64,000 nucleotides of DNA from Nocardiopsis sp. FIRDI 009 (GTDB taxonomy: Bacteria > Actinomycetota > Actinomycetes > Streptosporangiales > Streptosporangiaceae). The translations under genes and the position numbers were made by a program. Within the stretch, counting starts at the first letter, position 1; every line of letters begins with the position of its first letter. Below are positions 1 through 7,300 of the stretch, piece after piece. Location: the NCBI RefSeq assembly GCF_003386285.1, contig NZ_QPNC01000024.1, positions 149,746 through 213,745 on the forward strand. The letters are read 5' to 3'. Under the pieces are notes generated by a model. It saw only the letters and a list, made by a program, of their open reading frames with translations. It was not told the DNA's origin and ran no database searches.

Positions 1-69
1 GGCCACGATCCGCATCCGCAGCGGATCCGCCAGCGCCTTCATCAGATCACCTTCAACTGACATCAGCAT
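1..69 (-). CDS. arsR: ArsR-family metalloregulator (5' end only)
   Basis: The first codons of a gene that runs off the left edge of the window. The visible reading contains MKALADPLRMRIVA, which matches the first helix of ArsR/SmtB winged-helix repressors (typically LADPTRRRIL). It is divergent from arsC 93 bases away, the usual ars arrangement in which arsenite releases the repressor. ATG at 69 or 63 are both possible and neither has a good ribosome binding site. The metal-binding cysteines lie outside the window and cannot be checked. Confidence 0.7.
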   Translation of the reverse strand, partial: MLMSVEGDLMKALADPLRMRIVA

Positions 70-77
70 GGGCTGAT
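62..77. promoter_or_regulatory. Inverted repeat at the arsR start (putative ArsR operator)
   Basis: ATCAGC-N4-GCTGAT is a perfect six-base inverted repeat covering the arsR start region in the arsR-arsC divergent gap. ArsR repressors bind short AT-containing dyads such as this, so autoregulation is likely. The assignment is by position and symmetry only. Confidence 0.45.
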
Positions 78-162
78 ATTATCCCATCATCGAACGCTGA
101 TGCGTTGAACGGGACCCCGTACCGGTCCACCCTGTTCCCGCCCCGACGAGAAGGCCCACGTC

Positions 163-582
163 ATGACCCACCTCGACACACCGTCCGTCCTGTTCGTGTG
201 CGTGCACAACGCGGGCCGCTCCCAGATGGCCGCCGCCTGGCTCAGCCACCTGGCCGGAGACCGGATCGAGGTCCGCTCGGCCGGATCGGCTCCGGTCGAC
301 GAACTCAACCCCGCCGTGGTGGAGGCGATGGCCGAGGTCGGCATCGACATCACCGACCAGCGCCCGAAGATCCTCACCGCCGAGGCCGTCGAAGCCTCCG
401 ACGTGTGCGTCACGATGGGCTGTGGGGACACCTGCCCGATCTTCCCCGGCAAGCGCTACCTCGACTGGTCCCTGCCCGACCCCGCCGGACAGGGCGTCGA
501 GGCCGTCCGCCCCATCCGCGACGAGATCAGGACGCGCGTCGAGCGGTTGATCACCGAGATCAGCGCCCGGCGGGAGGGCTGA
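163..582 (+). CDS. arsC: Arsenate reductase, low-molecular-weight phosphatase fold
   Basis: A cytoplasmic enzyme that reduces arsenate to arsenite for export. The 139-residue protein has the P-loop CVHNAGRS (C13-x5-R19) of LMW-PTP-type ArsC, the redox cysteines in CGDTCP near residues 87-91, and the acid-loop motif LPDP near residue 104. Three cysteines in these positions mark the thioredoxin- or mycothiol-linked ArsC class rather than a plain tyrosine phosphatase. The ATG at 163 follows GAGAAGG. It faces away from the ArsR-type gene at the window edge, which supports an arsenic role. No arsenite pump (ArsB/Acr3) is visible here and it may lie beyond the left edge. Confidence 0.88.
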   Translation: MTHLDTPSVLFVCVHNAGRSQMAAAWLSHLAGDRIEVRSAGSAPVDELNPAVVEAMAEVGIDITDQRPKILTAEAVEASDVCVTMGCGDTCPIFPGKRYLDWSLPDPAGQGVEAVRPIRDEIRTRVERLITEISARREG

Positions 583-639
583 CGGCACGGCGTGAGCGGA
601 CCCGCCCCCTCCTCTGACGGGGTGGGCGCCCCGAGTGTG

Positions 640-658
640 GATATCGTGATCCGATATC
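640..658. promoter_or_regulatory. PadR operator, copy 1
   Basis: GATATCG-N5-CGATATC lies 49 bases upstream of the padR start. The same two half-sites with the same five-base spacer occur at 2387-2405 in front of chrA. Two identical dyads in the only two relevant promoters strongly suggest that the PadR protein regulates both itself and chrA. Confidence 0.7.
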
Positions 659-706
659 GGTTCGGGGACACCGGGGCGCCCCGGGGAGAGAGTGAGGAGG
701 CCGGGC

Positions 707-1015
707 GTGCGGGACTTCATCCGGGGAGCGATACGGCTGCACATCCTCCATCACGCCGCCGAGGAGGAGATCCACGGCGCGTGGATGACCCGGGAGCTGG
801 CCTCCCACGGATACGACATCAGCCCCGGCACCCTCTATCCCACCCTGCACCGCCTGGAGTCCGACGGACTGCTGGTCTCCCGGCAGGACGTGGTCCAGGG
901 GCGCACCCGACGTCTCTACCGGGCCACGGAGGCGGGCAGACGGGTTCTGGAACAGGACCGTGCCGCGCTCAGGGAACTGGCGCGCGAGGTGCTCGGCGAC
1001 CAGGGAACCGACTGA
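707..1015 (+). CDS. PadR-family transcriptional regulator
   Basis: A small winged-helix repressor of 102 residues. The segment around HILHHAAEEEIHGAWM followed by SPGTLYPTLHRLESDGLL is the canonical PadR recognition region (SxGTLYPxLxRLExxGLL). GTG at 707 is chosen because GGAGG sits six bases upstream; an earlier in-frame GTG at 692 has no such site. The gene is convergent with chrA, and identical dyads stand before both genes, so it is most likely the chromate-transporter regulator. The effector is unknown, though chromate is the obvious candidate. The short PadR form without a long C-terminal coiled coil fits the length. Confidence 0.85.
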   Translation: MRDFIRGAIRLHILHHAAEEEIHGAWMTRELASHGYDISPGTLYPTLHRLESDGLLVSRQDVVQGRTRRLYRATEAGRRVLEQDRAALRELAREVLGDQGTD

Positions 1016-1077
1016 GCGCGCCGCCAACCCAGCGGCTCACCGAACCGCCCGTTCCGCCGGACGGGGAGCGTCGCGGG

Positions 1078-2355
1078 TCACAGGGCGAGGAAGCCGACCG
1101 CGCCGGCCCCCAGGACGACCGCCCAGGCCGGGACACGCCACACCGCCAGGGCCACGAACGCGACCGCGGCCAGGGCCATCGTCGCGGGCGAGACGACGCC
1201 CTGGGTGAAGACCGGGTCGTACAGGGCCGCGGCGAGGATTCCCACCACCGCCGCACCCGCCCCGGCCACCGCCCGCCGGGCGCGCGGCGCGGTGCGCAGC
1301 CGCTCCCAGAACGGCAGCGCGCCCACCACCAGCAGGGTCGAGGGCAGGAAAACCGCACCCAGGGCGATCGCCGCCCCCAGCAGCGGGCTGCCTGCCACGG
1401 GCATGAGGGCGCCCAGGTAGGCGGCGAAGGTGAACAGGGGGCCGGGAACGGCCTGCGCGGCGCCGTACCCGGCCAGGAACGACTCGTGGTCCACCGCTCC
1501 GGCGCCCACCACCTCGGCCTCCAACAGCGGTAGGACCACGTGCCCGCCGCCGAAGACGAGCGATCCGGCGCGGTAGAAGCCGTCCACCGTCCCCGCGGCC
1601 GTGGCGCCGGTCAGGGCGGCCAGTACGGGCAGCCCCGCCAGCAGGGCCGCGAACACCGCCAGGCAGACCACGGCGGTCCGGCGCCGCACGGGGACGCCCG
1701 CCCCGGCCGCCCCGTCGTCGGGGGGCGTCGTCGCGGTGAGCCAGAACACGCCCGCCAGGGCGCCCAGGGTGATGGCCGCGACCTGGCTCAGGGCCGAGGG
1801 CAGCAGCAGGACCAGGACCAGTGCGGCGACCGCGATCGCGGCCTGGCGCCGCCCCGAGGCCAGGTTCTTGGCCATGCCGACCACGGCGTGGGCGACCACG
1901 GCCACCGCCGCCGCCTTCAGGCCCAGCAGCCACCCGGCTCCGGGTTCGGCGCCGATGGCCCGCACCCCCAGGGCGACGGCGGCCAGCAGCGCGGCCGAAG
2001 GAAGGGTGAAGGCGACCCAGGCGGCGGCCATTCCGGCGTATCCGGCGCGGCGCAGCCCGATGGCCATGCCGACCTGGCTGGAGGCGGGGCCGGGCAGGAA
2101 CTGGCACAGTGCCACCAGGTCGGCGTAGGCGGCCTCGGTGAGCCAGCTCCGCCGGGCGACGAACGCGTCGCGGAAGTAGCCCAGGTGCGCCACCGGGCCG
2201 CCGAACGAGGTCAGCCCCAGTAGCAGGAAGGTCCGGAAGACCTCACCGACCGTCCCGCGCGCGGTCGCGGCGGGCGCGGTGGCGGCCTGGCCGCTCATCC
2301 GCGCACCGCCCGGAGGGTTCCCGTCGTCGGCAGGGGCATGGTCGGGCTCCTTCAT
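1078..2355 (-). CDS. chrA: Chromate transporter ChrA, two-domain (long-chain) type
   Basis: An inner-membrane CHR-family protein of 425 residues expected to export chromate. It carries both CHR halves: the first has GLTSFGGPVAHLGYFRDAF and CQFLPGPASSQ, and the second has SLVFGGGHVVLPLLE and AAQAVPGPLFTFAAYLG. Many hydrophobic segments follow. ATG at 2355 gives a short polar N-terminus before the first conserved block; the ribosome binding site is weak, so a start a few codons later is possible. A PadR dyad lies about 30 bases upstream, and the convergent PadR gene is the likely regulator. Confidence 0.9.
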   Translation of the reverse strand: MKEPDHAPADDGNPPGGARMSGQAATAPAATARGTVGEVFRTFLLLGLTSFGGPVAHLGYFRDAFVARRSWLTEAAYADLVALCQFLPGPASSQVGMAIGLRRAGYAGMAAAWVAFTLPSAALLAAVALGVRAIGAEPGAGWLLGLKAAAVAVVAHAVVGMAKNLASGRRQAAIAVAALVLVLLLPSALSQVAAITLGALAGVFWLTATTPPDDGAAGAGVPVRRRTAVVCLAVFAALLAGLPVLAALTGATAAGTVDGFYRAGSLVFGGGHVVLPLLEAEVVGAGAVDHESFLAGYGAAQAVPGPLFTFAAYLGALMPVAGSPLLGAAIALGAVFLPSTLLVVGALPFWERLRTAPRARRAVAGAGAAVVGILAAALYDPVFTQGVVSPATMALAAVAFVALAVWRVPAWAVVLGAGAVGFLAL

Positions 2356-2386
2356 GGCGGGAGGTCGTGACCGGGCATCGTGTTCC

Positions 2387-2405
2387 GATATCGAAACACG
2401 ATATC
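2387..2405. promoter_or_regulatory. PadR operator, copy 2 (chrA promoter)
   Basis: GATATCG-AAACA-CGATATC, the same dyad and spacing as at 640-658 upstream of padR. It is placed 32 bases before the chrA start codon on the minus strand, where a bound repressor would block transcription initiation. Confidence 0.7.
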
Positions 2406-2504
2406 GAAGGCGGGCGCCGGCCTGCCGGGGTGGGACGGGCCAGGAGCGCGGCGTCGCCGCGGGTCCGTCCGGCCGGGAGCGCGCGAACACGCGGCCGACG
2501 GTTT

Positions 2505-2519
2505 TCCACAGCTTGTGGA
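2505..2519. promoter_or_regulatory. Inverted repeat resembling paired DnaA boxes
   Basis: TCCACA-GCT-TGTGGA forms a perfect dyad. The left arm reads TTTTCCACA, one base from an actinomycete DnaA box (TTGTCCACA or TTATCCACA), and the right arm is a weaker inverted copy. Only one pair is present, so this is not an origin. It may be a DnaA-binding or other regulator site. Confidence 0.25.
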
Positions 2520-2742
2520 CGACGGTCCGGGTTCCCCGCCGACGCGGAAGGGCGTCGCCGCCGCGGTTCGCCGACGCCGACGGAGCGCCGGTGTCGGCGC
2601 CCGGTTGCCGGTGTCGGGCGACACGGCCGGACACGGAGTCGACGAAGACCCGAATCGCCATGTCGACGTGTCCACGGCGGGCCGCCGGCACGGGGCAAGA
2701 ACGGTCAAGCGACGCCGACCGCCACGCGAACATACTGGCCGT

Positions 2743-3690
2743 ATGAGCGTTCCCACCGACGAACCGCCCTTGGGGCGCGACCGTCTGCGCGAACTCCTGG
2801 ACGCGGTCCTGGACGAGGACAGCACGTGCCTGTCGGACATGGCCGGCCGCGCCCACTCCTCACCGTTCCACTTCAGCCGAAGGCTCTCCCGGGACACCGG
2901 GGAGTCGCCGGTGGCGCTGCGCCGCCGGGTCCTGTTGGAGCGGGCCGCCTGGCAGATCGGTCAGGGCACGAGCGTCACCGACGCGGCCTTCGCCGCCGGA
3001 TACGCGTCGGTGGAGGGGTTCACCCGCGCCTTCAGCCGAGCCTTCGGACACCCGCCCAGCGCCACCACCGCGGGAGGCGGGCGGTGGCTGCCCTCCCCCA
3101 ACGGCGTCCACTTCCACCCGCCGCTCCACCTGTGGGTGGAGGGGAACCCGAGGAGCCGCCCCGGCATGGACCCGATCGCGTTGCAGGTCCACCACGACGT
3201 GGAAGACACGGCCTTCCTCATCCGTCTGGCCGCGGACCTGCCCGAGGAGGACTACCGGAGGGTGTGGGACCCCGGCCGCACCGTCCTGTCCTGGGACGGC
3301 CCGGAGGGGTCCGTAGCCGCCGTCCTGGAGCGCCTGGTGCGGACCAAGGAGGTCTGGCTCGCCTCGATCGAGGGAGCGGACTTCCCCGAACGGGGGGCCG
3401 ACGATCCGGAGTCGCTGCGGTCCCGCCACGAGGAGGCGGGGGCGCGCTGGATCGCGGCCGTGGACGACATCGGCCGCCGGGGCGCCTGGGGCGACCGGCT
3501 CATCGACGCCCTGTGCGATCCGCCGGAGAGTTTCCTGCTCGGCGGGGTCGTGGCGCACGTGCTGACGTACTCGGCGCACCGCAGGCAGGCCGTCCGGCAC
3601 ATGCTGCGCTCGGCCGGGGCCGAGGTCGACCACGGTGACCCGCTGGAGTGGCTGCACGACCGCAACGAACGACGAGGGGACACACAGTGA
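2743..3690 (+). CDS. AraC-type regulator fused to a DinB-like domain
   Basis: A 315-residue two-domain protein. Residues about 10-105 form an AraC double helix-turn-helix (FHFSRRLSRDTGESP and AAFAAGYASVEGFTRAF are the two recognition regions). The rest, about 140-300, resembles the four-helix DinB/DUF664-type domain, with a histidine in the helix VVAHVLTYSAHRRQ. Such fusions appear in actinobacteria as putative sensors, where the DinB-like half may bind a small ligand. ATG at 2743 is the first start that fits the AraC domain. The stop overlaps the start of the next gene by four bases (GTGA), so it is co-translated with a RibD-like reductase. Confidence 0.75.
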   Translation: MSVPTDEPPLGRDRLRELLDAVLDEDSTCLSDMAGRAHSSPFHFSRRLSRDTGESPVALRRRVLLERAAWQIGQGTSVTDAAFAAGYASVEGFTRAFSRAFGHPPSATTAGGGRWLPSPNGVHFHPPLHLWVEGNPRSRPGMDPIALQVHHDVEDTAFLIRLAADLPEEDYRRVWDPGRTVLSWDGPEGSVAAVLERLVRTKEVWLASIEGADFPERGADDPESLRSRHEEAGARWIAAVDDIGRRGAWGDRLIDALCDPPESFLLGGVVAHVLTYSAHRRQAVRHMLRSAGAEVDHGDPLEWLHDRNERRGDTQ

Positions 3691-4244
3691 GGACCGTCTA
3701 CAACACCGCCACCAGCCTCGACGGGTTCATCGCCGACCGGGACGGCTCCCTGGAGTGGCTGTTCGCGGTGGAGGGGGCCGAACCGGGACCCGAGGGCGGC
3801 GAGGCCCTCCGGGAGACCGAGGAGTTCATCGAGAACGCGGGCGCGATCGTGATGGGCGCGACCACCTACGAGTGGGTCAGGGAGCACACGGGCGGCGAGC
3901 CCTGGCCCTACCAGGCGCCCACCTGGATCCTCACCCACCGCGAGCTTCCCCGGGTCGAGGGTGACCTGCGCTTCGCCAGCGCCGACACCGACCAGGAGCT
4001 GCGGGACCTGCACGCGGACATGGCCGGAGCCGCGGGCGGGCGCGACGTGTGGGTGGTCGGCGGCGGCCGTCTGGCCGCCGATCTGGCCCGGCTGGGTCTG
4101 CTCGACGAGGTCGTCGTGTCCGTTGCCCCGGTCAGCCTGGGCGGGGGCGCTCCCCTGTTGGACGGGCGGGTGCGGCTGCGCGCGTTGGAGGCCGGACTCA
4201 AGGGACCCTTCGCCTGCCTGCGGTACGAGGTCGTCCGCGACTGA
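3687..4244 (+). CDS. Dihydrofolate reductase-like / RibD C-terminal domain protein
   Basis: A 185-residue NADPH-dependent reductase-fold protein. It begins with RTVYNTATSLDGFIADRDG, which matches the SLDG.IA opening of RibD-C/YwjB-type proteins, and has IVMGATTYEW and VWVVGGGRLAADL, the two nucleotide-contacting blocks. The family is related to bacterial DHFR, but most members have unknown substrates. The GTG start overlaps the stop of the AraC/DinB gene, indicating a two-gene operon. Length is normal for the family. A role in folate synthesis is unlikely because it lacks the usual FolA signature. Confidence 0.82.
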   Translation: MRTVYNTATSLDGFIADRDGSLEWLFAVEGAEPGPEGGEALRETEEFIENAGAIVMGATTYEWVREHTGGEPWPYQAPTWILTHRELPRVEGDLRFASADTDQELRDLHADMAGAAGGRDVWVVGGGRLAADLARLGLLDEVVVSVAPVSLGGGAPLLDGRVRLRALEAGLKGPFACLRYEVVRD

Positions 4245-4304
4245 TCCCGGGCCGGTCAGGAATCGAGAAGCGCGGGTCACGGGGCGGTCCCTAGGCTGAT
4301 CGAC

Positions 4305-4715
4305 ATGGACATCACCATTCACACGACCGTCCTTCCGCACGACGACCCGGACGCGTCCCTGGCCTTCTACCGCGACGTCCTCGGCTTCGAGGTCCGCACC
4401 GACGTCGGACAGGGAAGGATGCGCTGGATCACGGTCGGCCCCGCGGGTCAGCCCGGCACGTCCATCCTCCTGGCGCCGCCGGCCGCCGACCCCGGGATCA
4501 CCGAGGACGAGCGCCGCACCATCGCCGAGATGATGGCCAAGGGCACCTACGGCTGGATCCTGCTGGCCACCCCGGACCTCGACGGCACCTTCGAGAAGGT
4601 GCAGGCCAGGAACGCCGAGGTGGTTCAGGAGCCGACCGAGCAGCCGTACGGCGTCCGCGACTGCGCCTTCCGCGACCCGGCGGGCAACCTGGTCCGCATC
4701 CAGGAGGTGCGCTGA
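4305..4715 (+). CDS. VOC-family (glyoxalase/dioxygenase superfamily) protein
   Basis: A 136-residue protein with the beta-alpha-beta-beta-beta repeat typical of the vicinal oxygen chelate fold. It opens with IHTTVLPHDDPDASLAFYRD, has LGFEVRTDVG after it, and ends with FRDPAGNLVRIQE, where the glutamate is the usual second-half metal ligand. The first-half ligand position is a histidine near residue 6. Function cannot be assigned beyond the fold; these are often glyoxalase-like, antibiotic-binding or uncharacterised. It stands alone after the reductase gene, 60 bases downstream, and may be cotranscribed. Confidence 0.8.
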   Translation: MDITIHTTVLPHDDPDASLAFYRDVLGFEVRTDVGQGRMRWITVGPAGQPGTSILLAPPAADPGITEDERRTIAEMMAKGTYGWILLATPDLDGTFEKVQARNAEVVQEPTEQPYGVRDCAFRDPAGNLVRIQEVR

Positions 4716-4794
4716 GCCGCCCGGTCCTCGCCGTGGCGCACCCGGGCCGCGTCGCCCGGGCGCGCCCCCACCCCCGATGAGAGGGAGTTCTCCC

Positions 4795-5259
4795 ATGTGT
4801 CACCCCTCGTGGGGGCGTGCCCGCGCGCAGGCGCGGAGCCTGGACGACCTCGCGCGACTGCGCGGCGTCCGCGACCGGATCGACCGGGAGTACGCCCGGC
4901 CGCTGAACGTGGAGGCGCTCGCCCGCGGCGCGCACATGTCCGCCGGCCACCTGAGCCGCCAGTTCAGGCTGGCCTACGGCGAATCCCCGTACGCGTACCT
5001 GATGACCCGCCGCGTCGAGCGTGCGGCGGCGCTGCTGCGGCGCGGCGACCTCAGCGTCACCGAGGTCTGTTTCGCGGTCGGCTGCTCGTCGCTGGGCACC
5101 TTCAGCACCCGCTTCACCGAGCTGCTCGGCGTCTCGCCCGGCGTCTACCGGCGCCGTGCGGCGGAGGCCGTTCCGGGGATGCCGCCGTGTGTGGCCAAAC
5201 AGGTGACCAGACCGGTCAGGAGGCGGGAGGGGCGGGTCCGCAGGCCGCAACCGGTGTGA
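4795..5259 (+). CDS. Short AraC-family transcriptional regulator
   Basis: A 154-residue protein that is almost only the AraC DNA-binding domain. It contains LNVEALARGAHMSAGHLSRQ and SVTEVCFAVGCSSLGTFSTR, the two helix-turn-helix segments, followed by the conserved LGVSPGVYRR. ATG at 4795 is preferred over ATG 4777 because GAGAGGGAG lies just upstream of it. No ligand domain is present. It sits next to the VOC gene, a pairing seen in actinobacteria where the small AraC protein controls a VOC neighbour, but here it is downstream on the same strand. The C-terminal 25 residues are basic and look unstructured. Confidence 0.8.
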   Translation: MCHPSWGRARAQARSLDDLARLRGVRDRIDREYARPLNVEALARGAHMSAGHLSRQFRLAYGESPYAYLMTRRVERAAALLRRGDLSVTEVCFAVGCSSLGTFSTRFTELLGVSPGVYRRRAAEAVPGMPPCVAKQVTRPVRRREGRVRRPQPV

Positions 5260-5311
5260 CGGCCGTGGCCTCCACCGGGGGAATCCGCCGGGGCCGGAGC
5301 GGTGTGGCCGT

Positions 5312-5455
5312 GTGGTCGTTCTGACCGGTCCCACCGGCAACATCGGCGCCGAACTCCTGTGCCTGCTGGCGACGGACGCCGACCCGCACCACCGGGTGGC
5401 CGCGCACGACCCCGACCGGCTGCGCGCGGTGTCCGAGGAGCGCGCCCGGGCCTGA
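5312..5455 (+). pseudogene. Relic of an NAD(P)-binding (NmrA/SDR-like) protein
   Basis: A 47-codon reading that begins VVVLTGPTGNIGAELL, the typical Rossmann GxxGxxG opening of NmrA/extended-SDR proteins, continues with LRAVSEERARA and then stops. The rest of the domain (about 200 residues) is missing, and the following sequence is the SGNH gene terminator. The expected ribosome binding site is absent. I read it as a 3'-truncated remnant, not a functional small protein. Confidence 0.55.
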
Positions 5456-5496
5456 CGGCCGCGCCGCCCGGTCGCGCCGCCGGGGCGCGAGTACGG

Positions 5497-5536
5497 GTGG
5501 GCCGCGGCCTCCCGGCGTCGGGAAACCGCGGCCCAC
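5497..5536. terminator. Intrinsic-terminator-like hairpin
   Basis: GTGGGCCGCGG at 5497-5507 pairs exactly with CCGCGGCCCAC at 5526-5536 across an 18-base loop. It lies just after the stop of the minus-strand SGNH hydrolase gene and can end its transcription. No long T-run follows, as is usual in actinomycetes. Confidence 0.6.
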
Positions 5537-5554
5537 ACGTGTCCTCCGGTCTTT

Positions 5555-6337
5555 CTAGCCGACGGCTCCGGCCAGCACGGGGAGGTATCCGGAGTCGTGG
5601 CCGCCGCTGTTCGGGTGGTAGGAGCTCGACAGCGGCCAGGTGGGACCGTGGATCCAGGGCGAGGAGGAGCAGATGCGCCTGCCCTCGAATGCGGGGCTCA
5701 CGTCAGCGAAGGCGAACCCGTGGGCGCTCGCCCTGTCGCGGATCGCCGCGTTGAGGGTGTCGGCAGTGGCGTTGAGGCGTTCACGGCGCTCGACGCTGAT
5801 GGCGCCGAAGCAGCTCGTCGTCTCGTACAGGCGGGGGTAGCCCAGCACGACGACGTGGGCCGACGGGGCTCCCGCGCGGATGTCCGTGTAGAGCAGGTCC
5901 AGCTCACCGGGCAGGCTCTCGGCGATGTAGAGCTCGGCGTCGTCCAGGGCGGAGAAGCAGTCCTGGTCCGTTCCGGTCCGGCAGGCCAGGACGACGTCGA
6001 CGAACCCGGCGTCGTTGCCTCCGCTGGTGACGCTGACCAGGGTGGTCTGGGCGGACAGGGCGCCGAGCTGGTCGCTGCGCACGGTCGCGGACGTCGCTCC
6101 GCTGCAGGCGTCGAAGCTGAAGGACCGGACGGCGTTCCGCTCGGCCCAGAGCGCGGGGTAGGCCCGGGAGGACCGCTGGCAGGAGTACGAGAGGTCGTAG
6201 TACCCCGCGCCCGTGCCGGACGAGTAGGAGTCCCCGAGGGCGACGTAGTGGACGCCCGACTCGGCGTTCGCGGTGAGGGGGGAGGCGACGAGCAGCAGGA
6301 GGGCGCAGAGCAGCGTGTAACAGGAGCGACGGATCAT
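5555..6337 (-). CDS. Secreted SGNH/GDSL-type lipase or esterase
   Basis: An exported hydrolase of 260 residues. A signal peptide (MIRRSCYTLLCALLLLVA, cleavage probably after ANA) precedes the block I motif VALGDSYSSGTGAG containing the nucleophilic Ser. Block III is SGGNDAGF (oxyanion Asn) and the catalytic Asp/His block is probably SYHPNSGGHDSGY near the C-terminus. This matches the Streptomyces SGNH lipase class with conserved disulfide cysteines (SCQRSS, CSGATSA, ACRTG). ATG at 6337 follows AAAGG and begins directly with the signal peptide; longer starts would bury it. A terminator follows the stop. Confidence 0.88.
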   Translation of the reverse strand: MIRRSCYTLLCALLLLVASPLTANAESGVHYVALGDSYSSGTGAGYYDLSYSCQRSSRAYPALWAERNAVRSFSFDACSGATSATVRSDQLGALSAQTTLVSVTSGGNDAGFVDVVLACRTGTDQDCFSALDDAELYIAESLPGELDLLYTDIRAGAPSAHVVVLGYPRLYETTSCFGAISVERRERLNATADTLNAAIRDRASAHGFAFADVSPAFEGRRICSSSPWIHGPTWPLSSSYHPNSGGHDSGYLPVLAGAVG

Positions 6338-6487
6338 CAGCGGGGGCCTTTCACCGCACGGCGGGCGTGCGTGGGGGTGTGAAGGGGGTGGGGGGGTGGT
6401 GGGGATGGGTGCGATGGGGGGACCATCACGCCAGAGAAGATAGGCCCATGTGCTCCGCGTCACCATGCCTGGCGGGATAGAAGTTAC

Positions 6488-6501
6488 TTACTGGTCAGTA
6501 A
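6488..6501. promoter_or_regulatory. TetR-type palindrome in front of the dead ABC gene
   Basis: TTACT-GGTC-AGTAA is a perfect five-base dyad of the type bound by TetR-family repressors (TTACTNNNNAGTAA). It lies about 40 bases upstream of the ABC ATPase pseudogene and may be the orphaned operator of the lost operon or serve the divergent SGNH gene. Confidence 0.4.
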
Positions 6502-6541
6502 AACGGCTTCCGGTCGTGATCCGCCCTAGCGCCGCCGATGC

Positions 6542-7095
6542 GTGCGCCAGCGCTTCGGCAGGACGGAGGCCCTCAGGGGCATCGATCTCCGGGTCCGTGC
6601 GGGAGAGGTCTGCTGCGTCCTCGGACCGTCGGGTTCGGACGAGTCGACCTTCCCGAGGTGCGTCAACCACCGGGAGAAGACCAACGGCGGGCGGCCGCGG
6701 ATGAACGGGCGCCCGGTGGGCTACCGCCAGCGGGGCGAGAGGCTCCACGAGAGGCGCGAACGCGGGATCGCCGCCCAGTGCCGGGAGGTCGGCGCGGTCT
6801 TCCAGCGGTTCGACCTGCTCCCCCACATGAACGTGGTGGAGAACTCGGCCACGCGGTCGTCGGTCGTCCACGCATCTCGTCCCCGAACGCCCGCCCCGGT
6901 GAGCCGGGGCAGATGCTGCGACTGGCCCGTGAACTCGTCGACAGCACGATCCAGACCAGCGTCCACGGCCTCTCCCACGAGCGGTGGCCGCGCCCGCGCG
7001 TCGACCTGTCCCTCGACGTCCGCACCGCCGCGCACCGGGGTACGGGCGGGGCGGTGTCGTTCACGGAGATGCGGGCGGACATCGGTCCCGCGTGA
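6542..7095 (+). pseudogene. Degenerate polar amino-acid ABC transporter ATPase (GlnQ-like)
   Basis: The frame at 6542 reads FGRTEALRGIDLRVRAGEV and then GPSGSDESTF, where the Walker A motif GPSGSGKST has lost its essential lysine. The Q-loop segment VGAVFQRFDLLPHMNVVEN is still recognisable. The signature LSGGQ and the Walker B region are gone. A different frame then continues with MLRLARELVDS near 6913, which resembles the region after the D-loop. At least one deletion and one frameshift are therefore needed to explain it. No permease or binding protein remains nearby. This is a dead gene. Confidence 0.75.
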
Positions 7096-7300
7096 CGGGC
7101 GCGCCCTCCGCCCGGCGCGGGCGGGGGCGCCCCTTCCCGACGAGCGTCCCGGTCCGTCGGGGCCCGGTCCGGCCGAGAACCGGGACGACAGGTCGACAGG
7201 ACGACGAGTCGACAAGGCGCCGCGGCCACGGCACGGGTCCGGCGGCCGCGGTGTCCTCACGTGGCCGCCCCGACCCGTGCCTCGGCCTCCTGGCGGCGGT

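Larger units (their letters stand above)
2356..2742. other. Gene-free divergent promoter region of chrA and the AraC/DinB gene
   Basis: This 387-base stretch holds no convincing gene. It contains the PadR dyad (2387-2405), a pair of inverted DnaA-box-like words (2502-2522), and one GTCGAC word at 2662. Frames here have no start with a ribosome binding site and no recognisable protein sequence. Confidence 0.6.

Noticed and set aside
2505..2519. Replication origin near the paired DnaA-box-like words
   Set aside because: A single pair only; an actinomycete oriC has many boxes and lies between dnaA and dnaN, neither of which is here. The parS site shows proximity at most.
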